Source: Rhodococcus qingshengii
Lineage (GTDB): Bacteria > Actinomycetota > Actinomycetes > Mycobacteriales > Mycobacteriaceae
Assembly (NCBI RefSeq): GCF_021025955.1
Contig: NZ_JAJNCL010000009.1
Coordinates: 124,001-188,000, forward strand
Direction of reading: 5' to 3'
DNA length: 64,000 nt
This document shows, one piece after another, positions 1-9,158 of this stretch. A program made the translations under genes and the position numbers. Under the pieces are notes generated by a model. That model saw only the letters and a list, made by a program, of their open reading frames with translations. It ran no database searches and had not been told where the DNA came from. Every line of letters starts with the position of its first letter. Position 1 is the first letter of the stretch.

Positions 1-563
1 AGTTCACCGTAGGCGGTGCTGCCGTGCAGCACTCCGACGCTGCTGTAGCCCTTGGTCTTTGCGTACTCGGAAATTCCGCGAGCTGTGTCGGTTGCGCCCG
101 GAGCCAGGTCGAAGTTCAGCGGGAACTTCGAAGGGTCCGTCGAATCAGGCGAGGGTGCCATGCTCAACGAGAGGATGTTGTTCTGCTTGAGGATCGGGAG
201 AACCGCAGCAGCGATCGACGAAGGACCCGAGTTGAGGTAGAGGTCAGGCTTGTTGCCCGAGTTGATGGCTTCGCGCAGCTTGGTGACGGCGATCGTCGCA
301 TCACCCGCGTCGTCCACCGTGGTGAGCTCGATCTGGCGGCCACCGATTCCCCCGGCCTCGTTCTGGACCTGAACGCCCGCCTTGGTGGCGAGCAGCGAGG
401 TCTGCGAGTTCGCCGCGAGGACTCCCTGTGCACTGATCCCGCCGGTCAGCAGCACTCGGTAAGGCGAGTCCGCGCCACCGTCGGACTCCGAGGAACCACT
501 ACACCCTGCAAGAGCCAGAGCCGTCACGGCAACTGCCGCAACAAGAATGGGCCGACGATTCAT
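1..563 (-). CDS. Branched-chain amino-acid type ABC transporter substrate-binding lipoprotein (C-terminus outside window)
   Basis: This is the N-terminal 187 residues of an extracytoplasmic solute-binding protein of the Leu/Ile/Val-binding type (periplasmic-binding fold type I), which delivers a small ligand to an ABC importer. The start ATG is at 563. A lipoprotein signal is clear: MNRRP, a hydrophobic stretch, then lipobox LALAGC with the lipidated Cys at residue 21, followed by a Ser/Gly/Asp linker. The mature part starts PYRVLLTGGISAQG and contains NEAGGIGGRQIEL and TTVDDAGD, typical of this family. The frame is open to position 1, so the gene is cut by the window edge. No permease or ATPase is visible, so the ligand cannot be inferred; amino acids, amides and aromatic acids are all possible. 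The upstream region carries two strong palindromes, probably a repressor target. Confidence 0.85.
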   Translation of the reverse strand, partial: MNRRPILVAAVAVTALALAGCSGSSESDGGADSPYRVLLTGGISAQGVLAANSQTSLLATKAGVQVQNEAGGIGGRQIELTTVDDAGDATIAVTKLREAINSGNKPDLYLNSGPSSIAAAVLPILKQNNILSLSMAPSPDSTDPSKFPLNFDLAPGATDTARGISEYAKTKGYSSVGVLHGSTAYGE

Positions 564-659
564 GTCTGCACTCCTAGAACACATGTATGCACCGAACGTC
601 AGGCGAATACCTGACGAAAGAAGGATCGGCTGGTGGACACGCCTGATTTCAAGCACCAA

Positions 660-707
660 CCAACCAAGCAAACGCTTGATGATCTAGCAAGCAGTTGCTT
701 GGGTTGG
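660..707. promoter_or_regulatory. Double palindrome, probable repressor operator upstream of the binding-protein gene
   Basis: Two near-identical inverted repeats lie about 100 bp upstream of the binding-protein start: CAAGCAAACGCTTG (665-678) and CAAGCAGTTGCTTG (688-701), with centres 23 bp apart. The outer flanks (CCAACC on the left, GGTTGG on the right) extend the symmetry over the whole element. CAAGC/GCTTG half-sites resemble operators of several actinobacterial TetR-family regulators of acyl-CoA metabolism; that comparison is from memory and no regulator gene is present here. The 564-895 intergenic region otherwise holds only the hspR-side terminator. Confidence 0.6.
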
Positions 708-823
708 AGCATAGAATGTGATCTGGATAACGTCAAACGCGCAAAAGAGAAGTCATGGAAGCGGACGCTATGCACATACGAGCCGCCTCGACAGCACGAT
801 TCCCGCTGGGTGGAAACACCAAA

Positions 824-879
824 ACGGCCCCACGCCCTGCGGGATTCGGTGAAGTGAATCCCACTAGGCGTGGGGCCGT
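824..879 (-). terminator. Terminator of the dnaK-grpE-dnaJ-hspR operon
   Basis: A 13-bp perfect outer stem (824-836 with 867-879, ACGGCCCCACGCC and its complement) encloses an inner 7-bp stem (841-847 with 856-862, GGGATTC/GAATCCC). It lies 17 bp past the hspR stop. On the minus strand the hairpin is followed by a T-rich TTTTGGTGTTT run, as expected for a factor-independent terminator. Confidence 0.8.
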
Positions 880-895
880 GTTTCCAGAGTTCCGA

Positions 896-1306
896 CTAGC
901 GTTGGTGGCGAGGCTTCCAAACCACCAACGCGTTGTTGCGCGGGATCGGCACGAGGTCCCGGCGATAGCCCGCATGGACTTTCGCGATTTCCTCGGCCAA
1001 TTCGCGGACGCGATGCTGCAGAGCCTCGACCTGGTTGGTCAGTTCGATGATCCGTTTGATTCCGGCAAGGTTGACGCCCTCGTCCTGCGAAAGCCGTTGC
1101 ACTTCACGAAGAAGCGCAACATCACGCGGAGAGTAGCGCCGCCCACCACCGGTGGTTCGGTGCGGGGTGACCAACCCGAGTCGGTCGTAGTTACGCAAAG
1201 TCTGCGCATGCATTCCGGCCAACTCGGCTGCCACCGAGATCACGAAGATCTGAGCGTCAGGATCGACCGTCGCATCCCATTGATTCTGCGGTCGCTCGGT
1301 CATCAT
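896..1306 (-). CDS. hspR: Heat-shock repressor HspR (MerR family)
   Basis: HspR represses the dnaK operon by binding HAIR inverted repeats, and in mycobacteria and Streptomyces it uses DnaK as co-repressor. The chosen start (ATG 1306, MMTERP) gives 136 residues and overlaps the dnaJ stop as ATGA; an upstream in-frame ATG at 1318 is less likely. The MerR-type winged helix includes [20 protein letters not shown] and [23 protein letters not shown], with the [16 protein letters not shown] helix after it. A coiled-coil region (about residues 75-115) follows. The C-terminal LVVWKP-type tail is typical of HspR. It is the last gene of the dnaK-grpE-dnaJ-hspR operon, giving autoregulation, and a strong terminator follows it. 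Confidence 0.95.
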   Translation of the reverse strand: MMTERPQNQWDATVDPDAQIFVISVAAELAGMHAQTLRNYDRLGLVTPHRTTGGGRRYSPRDVALLREVQRLSQDEGVNLAGIKRIIELTNQVEALQHRVRELAEEIAKVHAGYRRDLVPIPRNNALVVWKPRHQR

Positions 1307-2475
1307 GCACCGGCCCACCCGGCCCGTGGATCGAACCCGCTCGCCTTCTCGGCTTCGAGATAGGTTTTCAGCGCTTCGATCGCCGGGTCGTCCAACTTCT
1401 GTGGGACGGATACCTTGACGGTGACCAGAAGGTCACCGGCTCCCTCGGGACGCTTGGGGATGCCACGTCCGCGAACTCGCAGAATGCGTCCGTCCACCGT
1501 TCCGGCCGGAACCTTCACTCCGACACGGCCCTCCAAAGTCGGCACGGACAGTGTCGTTCCCAGCACCAGCTCGCCGTAGCTCACCGGAACCGTCAGTGTC
1601 AGGTCGTCACCGTTGCGGCCGAAGACGCTGTCCGGCTTGACGCGGATGTTGACGAACAGGTCGCCGGCCGGAGCTCCGCGGAGTCCCGCTTCGCCCTTGC
1701 CCTTGAGTCTGATCTTCTGACCATCGCTGACACCCGCAGGCACCCGGACCGTGATGGTCCGTGTGCGATTGGTGACGCCGCTACCGTGGCAGTCCTCGCA
1801 AGGCGAGTCGATGATCGAGCCGGTTCCCCGGCAGTCGTCACACGGCTCACTGAATCCGAAAGCGCCCTGGTTCCGGCTCACTACGCCGGTTCCGTTGCAA
1901 TGCGGGCACACTCGCGGGCTGGTGCCTGGCTTTGCGCCGCTGCCGTGACACGTGGTGCACGACGTCGGGCTGGTCAGACGAAGTGGGACGGTGACACCGA
2001 GCGCTGCTTCGCGGAAAGCGAGCGTCGTCTCGGTCTCGAGATCCTTACCTCGACGCGGACGGTTGGGCGCAGCTGTGCGCTGGCCCGCTCCCCCACGATT
2101 GAACAATCCGCCGAAGATGTCTCCGAGACCCGAGTCCTGTCCTCCGGCGCCGCCGCCGAACAGGTCGTTGATGTCGAAACCACCGGCGCCGGGGTTGAAT
2201 CCGCCGCCGCCTTGCGCGCGGGGACCGAAGCCGCCGCTGGCAAACAGACGCCTGGCTTCGTCGTACTCCTTGCGCTTTTCCGGATCGGACAGCACTGCAT
2301 GAGCTTCGCTGACTGTCTTGAAACGCTCTTCGGCCTTCGCGTCGTCAGGGTTGGCATCGGGATGCAGATCCCGGGCCAGCTTGCGATACGCCTTCTTGAT
2401 CTCGTCGGCCGTGGCGGTGGACGAGACGCCCAGCTCTTTGTAGAAGTCCTTCTCGATCCACTCCCGTTGACTCAC
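1303..2475 (-). CDS. dnaJ: Chaperone DnaJ (type I Hsp40)
   Basis: This co-chaperone stimulates DnaK ATPase and delivers unfolded substrates. The 390 residues show a J domain (about 10-75) with the catalytic HPD in LHPDAN, a Gly/Phe-rich linker rich in GGGG and GGLF (about 88-140), four CxxCxGxG zinc-finger repeats ([32 protein letters not shown], about residues 175-245), and the two C-terminal beta domains. The GTG start at 2475 is preceded by a strong GAGGAGGAGA ribosome-binding sequence. It lies between grpE (22-bp gap) and hspR (ATGA overlap). Mycobacterial genomes have a second DnaJ elsewhere; the link to hspR makes this the DnaJ1 type. Confidence 0.97.
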   Translation of the reverse strand: MSQREWIEKDFYKELGVSSTATADEIKKAYRKLARDLHPDANPDDAKAEERFKTVSEAHAVLSDPEKRKEYDEARRLFASGGFGPRAQGGGGFNPGAGGFDINDLFGGGAGGQDSGLGDIFGGLFNRGGAGQRTAAPNRPRRGKDLETETTLAFREAALGVTVPLRLTSPTSCTTCHGSGAKPGTSPRVCPHCNGTGVVSRNQGAFGFSEPCDDCRGTGSIIDSPCEDCHGSGVTNRTRTITVRVPAGVSDGQKIRLKGKGEAGLRGAPAGDLFVNIRVKPDSVFGRNGDDLTLTVPVSYGELVLGTTLSVPTLEGRVGVKVPAGTVDGRILRVRGRGIPKRPEGAGDLLVTVKVSVPQKLDDPAIEALKTYLEAEKASGFDPRAGWAGA

Positions 2476-2497
2476 TGGGCGTCTCCTCCTCTCACTC

Positions 2498-3094
2498 TTA
2501 CTTCGCTTCTTCCTCTGAACCGTCAGCAGGCTTGTCGCCCACCCGGTCCGTCACGGCCACCATCGCGGTCCGAAGGACCCGGTCGCCGAGCTTGTAACCC
2601 TTGCGCATGACCGTCCCGAGTACGGGGTCGTGGCCTTCGCCTTCATGCTGCACCGCTTCGTGGAGCGCGGGATCGAAATCGTCACCCTCGTTACCGAAGT
2701 CGGTCAAACCCAGACCCGTCAGGGTCGTGTTGAGCTTGTCCGCGAGCGCACGCAACGGACCTGTTTCCAGATCACCGTGTGCCCGAGCGCGATCCAGATC
2801 ATCGAGAATTCCGATGAGCTCGGTGACGACCGAAGCCCGCGCGGCTTCCTTGATGACCTGCTTGTCACGCTCGACGCGCCGACGGTAGTTGGTGAACTCC
2901 GCCTGCAAGCGCTGCAGATCCGCAGTCCGTTCGGCGAGCTGATCGGTAGCGGATGCTTCCTCCACGATCGACTCTGCTTCCTGAACTACCCCTGTGTCTT
3001 CCGAGTCGAGCGGCGGCAGGGATTCCCCCGCCGCCTCTCCCTGTGCACCGGTCTCGGGGTCGACCGGGTTGTTCTCGGAGTTGTCCGAGGTCAC
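2498..3094 (-). CDS. grpE: Nucleotide exchange factor GrpE
   Basis: GrpE releases ADP from DnaK and resets the chaperone cycle. The protein is 198 residues, with an acidic disordered N-terminus (about 1-45), a long coiled coil containing [20 protein letters not shown] (about 50-100), and the beta-rich head with [12 protein letters not shown] and [16 protein letters not shown] (about 135-180). The GTG start (3094) overlaps the dnaK stop as GTGA, so the two are translationally coupled. It is the second gene of the heat-shock operon. Confidence 0.96.
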   Translation of the reverse strand: MTSDNSENNPVDPETGAQGEAAGESLPPLDSEDTGVVQEAESIVEEASATDQLAERTADLQRLQAEFTNYRRRVERDKQVIKEAARASVVTELIGILDDLDRARAHGDLETGPLRALADKLNTTLTGLGLTDFGNEGDDFDPALHEAVQHEGEGHDPVLGTVMRKGYKLGDRVLRTAMVAVTDRVGDKPADGSEEEAK

Positions 3095-4944
3095 TTCTTG
3101 TCCGAGTCGGTGGGCTCGTCGACAACCTCGGCGTCGACGACGTCGTCGTCATTGCCTGCGCCGTCGGTGTTTCCGGCCTCGTTTGCAGCGGAAGCTTCGT
3201 AGATGGCCTGGCCCAGAGCCTGCGACTCGGTACCCAGCTTCTCCACTGCGGTCTTCACTGCAGCGATGTCGGTGCCTGCCAGGGCGTCGTTGACGTCCTT
3301 GACCGCTGCCTCGACCTTGGTCAGGATCTCCTCGGAGACCTTGCCCGCGTTCTCACCTTCACGCTGCTCCTTGACGAACTTCTCCGTCTGGTGGACCAGT
3401 GACTCGGCCTGGTTGCGGACCTCTGCCTCTTCGCGACGGGCCTTGTCTTCCTCGGCGTGAGCCTCGGCGTCCTTGACCATGCGCTCGATCTCTTCCTTGG
3501 ACAGACCGGAGCCGTCCTGGATCTTGATCGTGTTTTCCTTGCCGGTGCCCTTGTCCTTCGCCGTCACGTGCACGATGCCGTTGGCATCGATGTCGAACGT
3601 GACCTCGATCTGCGGAACGCCACGCGGGGCGGGCGGCAGATCGGTGAGCTCGAAGGAGCCGAGCAGTTTGTTGTGCGAAGCGATTTCGCGCTCACCCTGG
3701 AAGACCTGGATCTGCACCGAAGGCTGATTGTCGTCAGCCGTGGTGAAGGTCTCGGAACGCTTCGTGGGGATGGTGGTGTTGCGCTCGATGAGCTTGGTCA
3801 TAACGCCACCCTTGGTTTCGATACCGAGGGAAAGCGGCGTGACGTCGAGGAGCAGAACGTCCTTGACCTCACCCTTGAGCACGCCGGCCTGGAGTGCGGC
3901 GCCGACGGCGACGACCTCGTCCGGGTTGACACCCTTGTTGGGCTCACGGCCACCGGTCAGTTCACGAACCAGATCGGAGACGGCCGGCATACGGGTGGAG
4001 CCACCGACGAGCACGACATGGTCGATGTCCTTGACGGCGATTCCGCTGTCCTTGATCACTGCCTGGAACGGCGCACGAGTGCGATCGAGCAGGTCGGAGG
4101 TGATCTTCTGGAACTCGCTGCGGGAGAGCTGCTCGTCCAGGAAGAGCGGGTTCTTGTCCGCGTCGACCGTGATGTACGGGAGGTTGATGGAGGTGCTCTG
4201 CGAGCTGGAGAGCTCGATCTTCGCCTTCTCCGCAGCCTCACGCAGACGCTGCAGGGCCATCTTGTCCTTGGTCAGATCGATGCCGTTCTGAGCCTTGAAC
4301 TTGTCGACCAGCCAAGCGACGACGCGCTCGTCCCAGTCGTCGCCACCGAGGTGGTTGTCACCGGAGGTTGCACGAACCTCGACGACGCCGTCGCCGATTT
4401 CGAGCAGCGAGACGTCGAAGGTGCCGCCACCGAGGTCGAAGACCAGGATGGTCTGCTCGGTGTCGCCCTTGTCCAGTCCGTATGCCAGTGCAGCCGCGGT
4501 GGGCTCGTTGACGATACGAAGGACGTTGAGGCCGGCGATCTGGCCGGCTTCCTTGGTTGCCTGACGCTGTGCGTCCTCGAAGTATGCGGGGACGGTGATG
4601 ACGGCATCGGTGATGTCTTCGCCGAGGTAAGCCTCCGCGTCACGCTTGAGCTTCATGAGCGTGCGGGCGCTGATTTCCTGCGGCGTGTACTTCTTGCCGT
4701 CGATTTCAACGTTCCAGTCAGTGCCGATGTGGCGCTTGACGGAACGGAGGGTGCGGTCGACGTTCGTGACTGCCTGGTTCTTCGCGGGCTGACCGACGAG
4801 AACCTCGCCGTTCTTGGCAAATGCGACCACCGAGGGGGTGGTACGTGAGCCTTCGGCGTTGGCGACCACTACGGGCTCGCCGCCCTCCAGCACTGCAACT
4901 ACCGAGTTGGTCGTACCGAGATCGATACCGACTGCACGAGCCAT
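3091..4944 (-). CDS. dnaK: Chaperone DnaK (Hsp70)
   Basis: DnaK is an ATP-dependent chaperone that folds nascent and stress-damaged proteins with DnaJ and GrpE; in actinobacteria it also activates HspR as co-repressor. The 617-residue protein has the complete Hsp70 layout. The nucleotide-binding domain (about 1-375) has phosphate-1 motif GIDLGTTNS at 6-14, then [15 protein letters not shown] and [15 protein letters not shown]. The linker [13 protein letters not shown] leads to the substrate-binding beta domain (about 380-495), the helical lid and an acidic tail ending DSDKK. The length is normal for actinobacterial DnaK. The ATG at 4944 has an AAGGTAGGA ribosome-binding sequence. It is the first gene of the operon, and two HAIR operators lie 75-150 bp upstream. 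Confidence 0.98.
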   Translation of the reverse strand: MARAVGIDLGTTNSVVAVLEGGEPVVVANAEGSRTTPSVVAFAKNGEVLVGQPAKNQAVTNVDRTLRSVKRHIGTDWNVEIDGKKYTPQEISARTLMKLKRDAEAYLGEDITDAVITVPAYFEDAQRQATKEAGQIAGLNVLRIVNEPTAAALAYGLDKGDTEQTILVFDLGGGTFDVSLLEIGDGVVEVRATSGDNHLGGDDWDERVVAWLVDKFKAQNGIDLTKDKMALQRLREAAEKAKIELSSSQSTSINLPYITVDADKNPLFLDEQLSRSEFQKITSDLLDRTRAPFQAVIKDSGIAVKDIDHVVLVGGSTRMPAVSDLVRELTGGREPNKGVNPDEVVAVGAALQAGVLKGEVKDVLLLDVTPLSLGIETKGGVMTKLIERNTTIPTKRSETFTTADDNQPSVQIQVFQGEREIASHNKLLGSFELTDLPPAPRGVPQIEVTFDIDANGIVHVTAKDKGTGKENTIKIQDGSGLSKEEIERMVKDAEAHAEEDKARREEAEVRNQAESLVHQTEKFVKEQREGENAGKVSEEILTKVEAAVKDVNDALAGTDIAAVKTAVEKLGTESQALGQAIYEASAANEAGNTDGAGNDDDVVDAEVVDEPTDSDKK

Positions 4945-5018
4945 AGTGTTCCTACCTTTCGTTCTGCGGTTCTCTGCCCGAGTGGTTGATCTCGAACATG
5001 ACCGCGAGTTTTTCGCTT

Positions 5019-5094
5019 GGTGAGCGTCCTCCGCTCAAGTTTGCCTCCGACCGTGGCCGGGAGTCAACTTGAAGTTGAGCCGGGGGCGCTCAAG
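5019..5094 (-). promoter_or_regulatory. Two HAIR (HspR) operators upstream of dnaK
   Basis: Two inverted repeats match the HAIR consensus CTTGAGT-N7-ACTCAAG. Site 1 spans 5019-5039 (minus strand CTTGAGC-N7-GCTCACC). Site 2 spans 5074-5094 (minus strand CTTGAGC-N7-GCTCAAC). Between them lies a perfect 15-bp palindrome, TCAACTTGAAGTTGA (5064-5078), which overlaps site 2. Since hspR ends this operon, this is the expected autoregulatory circuit. Confidence 0.88.
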
Positions 5095-5206
5095 CTTGTC
5101 GAAATGGTCAACTACAGCCCACGTAGATTTGTTCCCGCCTTCCCCGAAAAGCCGAAAAAGTGCGCCACATCACGTCCACATCTCTCCAAATGGCTACGAT
5201 CGGCCA

Positions 5207-5782
5207 GTGACCGATCCCGACAATTCTCCCGCTCGACCTGCTCGCCCGTCACCTCCACGCCCGGCACCCGAGCGACCCGACGTCTCGGTTCGGCGACTCC
5301 GAGCTGCAGCGAGCGACGAGACGCCCAAAGCCGTGACCTTGTCTGCTTCTGCCTGGATCGGCTCGTTCGTCGTGCTGGCCGGAATCGCCGGAGTGGTAGT
5401 CACCAGCCTCGACGACGTCCGATCCGCTCTCGAAGAATCGACTGCGCGCGACAACCCCGGATACTCGTCCTCCGACATCTCCGACGCCGTGACCGTCGTG
5501 CTGGCGGGCAGCGGCGGCGGCGCTCTCGTTTTGGTCCTGCTCGCACTTTTGAGCCTTCAACTCCTCCGCGCACGCAAGAACGCCGGGCGGGTGATGACGG
5601 CGATAGTCGGAGCCCTGAGCGTCGCGGCCGGGCTCGGCTTCATGTCCCTGGTCGACGGCGCAGCGGATATCGGCGCTGGAGTCCTGACGTGGGGTCCGAT
5701 TCTCTACTGCGTCCTTGTCGCGGTGGCGGCGATCGCGCCATTTGCTCCCGGTGTCAGCGATTGGCTGCGAGCACGCAGATGA
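5207..5782 (+). CDS. Four-helix membrane protein of unknown function
   Basis: The likely start is GTG 5207 (VTDPDNSP), which gives 191 residues; a longer in-frame start at 5069 would run through the HAIR operators and is rejected. The N-terminal 40 residues are a Pro/Arg/Ser-rich cytoplasmic tail (SPPRPAPERPDV). Four hydrophobic segments follow at about 45-66 (SAWIGSFVVLAGIAGVVV), 92-118 (VLAGSGGGALVLVLLALLSL), 126-147 and 155-178. No catalytic motif is visible. The stop overlaps the start of the next gene as ATGA, so the two are co-translated, but no functional link is known to me. It diverges from dnaK. Confidence 0.75.
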   Translation: MTDPDNSPARPARPSPPRPAPERPDVSVRRLRAAASDETPKAVTLSASAWIGSFVVLAGIAGVVVTSLDDVRSALEESTARDNPGYSSSDISDAVTVVLAGSGGGALVLVLLALLSLQLLRARKNAGRVMTAIVGALSVAAGLGFMSLVDGAADIGAGVLTWGPILYCVLVAVAAIAPFAPGVSDWLRARR

Positions 5783-6783
5783 AGATTCACGTACAACTCG
5801 ACTCCGCGCCGGGAGCAGGCGCTGCTCGCAGCCGTGAACTCGCGGAGACCGGCGCCGGCGGCCTGTTCACGTTCGAGGGGCCACACGACGTGTTCTTCCC
5901 ACTCGTCGAAGCCGCTTCGGCCGTCGACCTCGACCTGATGACCAACGTCGCCATCGCGTTCCCCCGCAGTCCCATGCATCTGGCGCATTCGGCCAACGAC
6001 CTGCAGTTGCTCAGTCGCGGCCACTTTCGGCTGGGTCTCGGATCGCAGATCAAACCGCACATCGAAAAACGCTACAGCGCAACGTGGTCGCGTCCAGCGG
6101 CCCGCATGAAGGAGACGGTCGCCGCGGTCAAAGCGATCTTCACGGCCTGGGAGAACGCCTCGACGCTGAACTTCCGCGGCGAGTTCTTCACCCACACACT
6201 GATGCCGCCGACATTCGACCCCGGACCCAATCCCTATGGGGCGCCGCCCATCCTGATGGGGGCACTCGGGCCGGTGATGACCCGTACCGCCGCGGAGGTT
6301 GCCGACGGACTACTGGTCATGCCGTTCCACTCGGAGCGACATTTCCTCGAGCGCACACTTCCTGCCGTCGATACAGGCCTTCGCGAATCCGGGCGCACCC
6401 GAGACCAATTCACGATCATCCCGCAGGTCATCGTCGGCGTCGGCCGCAGCGACGATCAACTCGCCGCGGCCGCCCGAGGCGTCCGGGCGCTGCTCTCGTT
6501 CTACGGATCCACGCCCGCATACCGTCCGGTGCTCGACATCGAAGGGTGGGGCGAGGTCCAGCCGGAACTCAACGCCCTGTCGAAGCGAGGCGGCTATGCC
6601 GACATGGCCTCGTTGATCACCGATCCGATGCTGACCACACTCGCCGTCGTCGGCACCCCGGAAGAATGTGCGACCGAGATTCGGCGGCGGTTCGGCGAGC
6701 ATGCCGACGAAGTGTGCTGCTACTTCCCCGGTTACGACGCAGAGCCGGAAGGCGTGGCGTCGATGATCTCGGCTCTCGCCTGA
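5779..6783 (+). CDS. Luciferase-like (LLM class) F420- or FMN-dependent oxidoreductase
   Basis: This 334-residue bacterial-luciferase-fold protein resembles the actinobacterial TIGR03617-type subgroup, many members of which use coenzyme F420. It begins MKIHVQLD. Family features visible include the GAGGLFTFEGPHDVFFPLVEA segment (split here as GAGGLFTFEG and PHDVFFPLVEA), DLMTNVAIAFPRSPMHLA, the GHFRLGLGSQIKPHIEKRY strand-loop that contacts the cofactor phosphate, and PPILMGALGPVMTR near residue 155. The start ATG overlaps the preceding stop (ATGA). The substrate cannot be predicted; F420 is inferred from family and organism only. Confidence 0.85.
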   Translation: MKIHVQLDSAPGAGAARSRELAETGAGGLFTFEGPHDVFFPLVEAASAVDLDLMTNVAIAFPRSPMHLAHSANDLQLLSRGHFRLGLGSQIKPHIEKRYSATWSRPAARMKETVAAVKAIFTAWENASTLNFRGEFFTHTLMPPTFDPGPNPYGAPPILMGALGPVMTRTAAEVADGLLVMPFHSERHFLERTLPAVDTGLRESGRTRDQFTIIPQVIVGVGRSDDQLAAAARGVRALLSFYGSTPAYRPVLDIEGWGEVQPELNALSKRGGYADMASLITDPMLTTLAVVGTPEECATEIRRRFGEHADEVCCYFPGYDAEPEGVASMISALA

Positions 6784-6802
6784 ACCTGGTCAGGCGCCCT
6801 GA

Positions 6803-7447
6803 TCAAGCCCCTAAGGTACGGGCCAACTCGACGAGCGATTCCCGGGCAGCGCGCAGGCTCACCTCACCCTGCTCGATCAGCGGTGCCATCGCCGGAATGC
6901 GCTGCGCCAAAGTCAGTTCCGCAGTGATGACGTAGACATCCATTCCCATCGACACCCCCAGTACCTGAACGAGCGGCGGGACGGTGTGATCGTTTGCCTC
7001 GTTCCCCGAACCCGGCGCATAGGTGTTTCCGCGGCTGGACACGATCACCACGGGCTTGCCTGCCATGGGCTGAGTGCGAGTGTCGAAAGGCACCGTTGTA
7101 CCCAGGACGTGTACGTAATCGATCCACGCTTTCAACGTGGACGGGATCGACCAGTTGTACATCGGTGCACCGACCACGACTACGTCCGCCGCGGCGAGTT
7201 GCTCGATGACCCGAGCCTGCAGTGCTTCTGCGTCGGCGTCCGGCCTCTCTCCGTCGACGCGCAAGCGTGGTGCGTAGTGCAGGGCCGCGTCCGCGAGGTG
7301 CGGCAAGGGATCTCGGTGCAGGTCCAACGTAACCGTCGTGTGATTCGGGCTGATCTCCGACCACTGCGCAGCGAACAGTGCGGTCAGGTCACGCGAGGTC
7401 GAGTTGCGGAGTTCGGCAGACGAATCGATGTGAAGTAGTCGTGGCAT
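6803..7447 (-). CDS. azoR: FMN-dependent NADH-azoreductase / quinone reductase (AzoR type)
   Basis: This flavodoxin-fold enzyme makes two-electron reductions of quinones and azo compounds using NADH and FMN. The 214 residues begin [13 protein letters not shown] with the Ser-rich FMN phosphate-binding loop (about 9-18). The middle holds the flavin-binding [20 protein letters not shown] (about 93-112), the best AzoR signature, and [12 protein letters not shown] (about 137-148) contributes to the active site. It is oriented with, and 23 bp downstream of, an MFS exporter gene, which suggests a detoxification pair against quinone-like or aromatic compounds. That pairing is inferred. Confidence 0.88.
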   Translation of the reverse strand: MPRLLHIDSSAELRNSTSRDLTALFAAQWSEISPNHTTVTLDLHRDPLPHLADAALHYAPRLRVDGERPDADAEALQARVIEQLAAADVVVVGAPMYNWSIPSTLKAWIDYVHVLGTTVPFDTRTQPMAGKPVVIVSSRGNTYAPGSGNEANDHTVPPLVQVLGVSMGMDVYVITAELTLAQRIPAMAPLIEQGEVSLRAARESLVELARTLGA

Positions 7448-7470
7448 CCCTCATCAGTACCAGAGCGTGC

Positions 7471-9054
7471 TCAACTCTTCTCCGCGGCGAGATCGGATTC
7501 GGCCGCGTACTGCGCCAGCAGGACACGCTCACGCTCGCGATGCGGATAGAAGAAGGTCACCACTGCGGCACCGGCGCACACGATGATGATTGCCGCGAGG
7601 TAGGCATGTGTATCCCCGTCCAGGAAGGCATTTTTGGCGGCGGTCATGATTTGGTCCGCGTATTGCGGGTAGCGTTCCGCCAGAACTTCAGCGCTGGAGA
7701 AAGATTTGGTGAGCGCGGCTTGAGTTTCGGGAGTCACCTCGGATGCGTTCGGCGAGGAAGAGATCGCATTCCCCAACGATTTTGCGTACCCGGCTGTGAG
7801 TATGCCGCCGAGAATCGACTGCATGACGGCGCCGCCCAGGTCGCGTTGCAGGTCCGACGTTCCCGACGCCATACCCGCGCGATGCACGGGAACGGATCCG
7901 GTGAGGGAGCGAGATGCCGGTGTGCCGGCAAGTCCGACGCCGATGCCGACAAGTGCGTAGGCCAACGCAACCTGCCAATACTGCGTGCTTTCGTTCCACA
8001 TGAACAGCGCGACAAACAATCCGAGAACCACAAACAGATACCCGGAGAGCAGAGTGACTCGGGCGCCGTACCTTTCGATCATGGTCGCCGAACGCGGCGC
8101 AACGATCACCATCGCCAAGGCCGCCGGAATGATGGCCGCACCGGCTGCCAGCGTCGAGTAACTCAGTACGTTCTGCAGGAACTGCTGGCCGATGAACATC
8201 GCGCCCATGAGCGAACCGAACACCACCAACCCACCCACGGCTGCGACCCAGAAAGTTGGGCGCGCAGCTACGTGAAGGTCGAACAGTGGATTGACCGCGC
8301 GTCGCTGTTGCAGGAAGAACCCGATACCCGCGACGACCGCTATCGCCCCGAGCACCAGTGCCATCGTGCCCGAACCCTTGACCGGCGCGAAGTTGATGGA
8401 CAGCACCAGCGCCCCGATGAAGACGATCGAAACTATGCCGCCGAGATGATCGACTCGCTCGGTCGTCTCGTTGACGTGAGCAGGCACCAACATCAGTGAG
8501 CAGATCAGTGCCACGAGAGCCAACGGAAGGGTGACGAAGAAGACCGATCCCCAGTGAAACTGCTCGAGCAACGCGCCCGCGACGATCGGCCCTAGTGCCG
8601 AGATCGCGCCGCCGATGGCCGACCACATGGCTATCGCCTTGGTTCGTGCCGGTCCTGCCCACAGCGCTGTGATAATGGCCAGCGTCGTCGGGAATGCCAG
8701 ACCTGCCGACACACCTCCGACTATTCGGGCGAGGAAGAGAACTTCGAAGTTCCCGGCGAATCCCGCCACGATCGACGCCGGAATGGACAGCGCCATGCCG
8801 GTGACCAGCAGCATCTTGCGACCGTATCGGTCTCCCAAGGCCCCCAGGTAGAGCACCGTTCCGGCCAGGCCCAGCGAGTAGCCGACCGCGATCAGATTCA
8901 GTTGCGTCTGACTGGCGTCGAAAGCCCGCCCGATGTCGGGTAGCGCGACGTTCGCGACCGAGAGATTGAGGTTCGCGACCGCAGCCACCAGGATGAGCGT
9001 CCCCAGGACGAAGGTGGCTCGATCCGGTGATGCGGACTTGATGTCACTCGCCAT
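7471..9054 (-). CDS. MFS drug exporter, DHA2 family (14 TMS)
   Basis: This 527-residue proton-coupled efflux transporter belongs to the DHA2 (14-helix) group, as in EmrB/QacA-like proteins. Seen in the sequence are helix 1 with LSVANVALPDIGRAF (the N-terminal DHA2 signature), cytoplasmic motif A LGALGDRYGRKMLL (about residues 70-83), the motif C-like segment SAIGGAISALGPIVAGAL in helix 5, and alternating hydrophobic helices to about residue 505. The C-terminus is a short charged tail. The azoreductase follows 23 bp downstream, probably in the same transcript. No regulator gene is adjacent. The substrate is unknown. Confidence 0.9.
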   Translation of the reverse strand: MASDIKSASPDRATFVLGTLILVAAVANLNLSVANVALPDIGRAFDASQTQLNLIAVGYSLGLAGTVLYLGALGDRYGRKMLLVTGMALSIPASIVAGFAGNFEVLFLARIVGGVSAGLAFPTTLAIITALWAGPARTKAIAMWSAIGGAISALGPIVAGALLEQFHWGSVFFVTLPLALVALICSLMLVPAHVNETTERVDHLGGIVSIVFIGALVLSINFAPVKGSGTMALVLGAIAVVAGIGFFLQQRRAVNPLFDLHVAARPTFWVAAVGGLVVFGSLMGAMFIGQQFLQNVLSYSTLAAGAAIIPAALAMVIVAPRSATMIERYGARVTLLSGYLFVVLGLFVALFMWNESTQYWQVALAYALVGIGVGLAGTPASRSLTGSVPVHRAGMASGTSDLQRDLGGAVMQSILGGILTAGYAKSLGNAISSSPNASEVTPETQAALTKSFSSAEVLAERYPQYADQIMTAAKNAFLDGDTHAYLAAIIIVCAGAAVVTFFYPHRERERVLLAQYAAESDLAAEKS

Positions 9055-9158
9055 GCGCGTGCTCCCATCGAGGTGGGACCCGAACCTGGGAGTTATGTCC
9101 GGATCATCCCGAACTCAAGATAGAACCCTCGTCCGGCGCTCGCATAGTGAACGGGTCC

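Noticed and set aside
3457..4848. A 463-residue frame antisense to dnaK
   Set aside because: Typical antisense shadow of an Hsp70 gene in GC-rich DNA; no ribosome-binding site or motif.
5069..5206. Longer start for the four-helix membrane protein
   Set aside because: The extension would translate the dnaK operator region and has no membrane or domain features.
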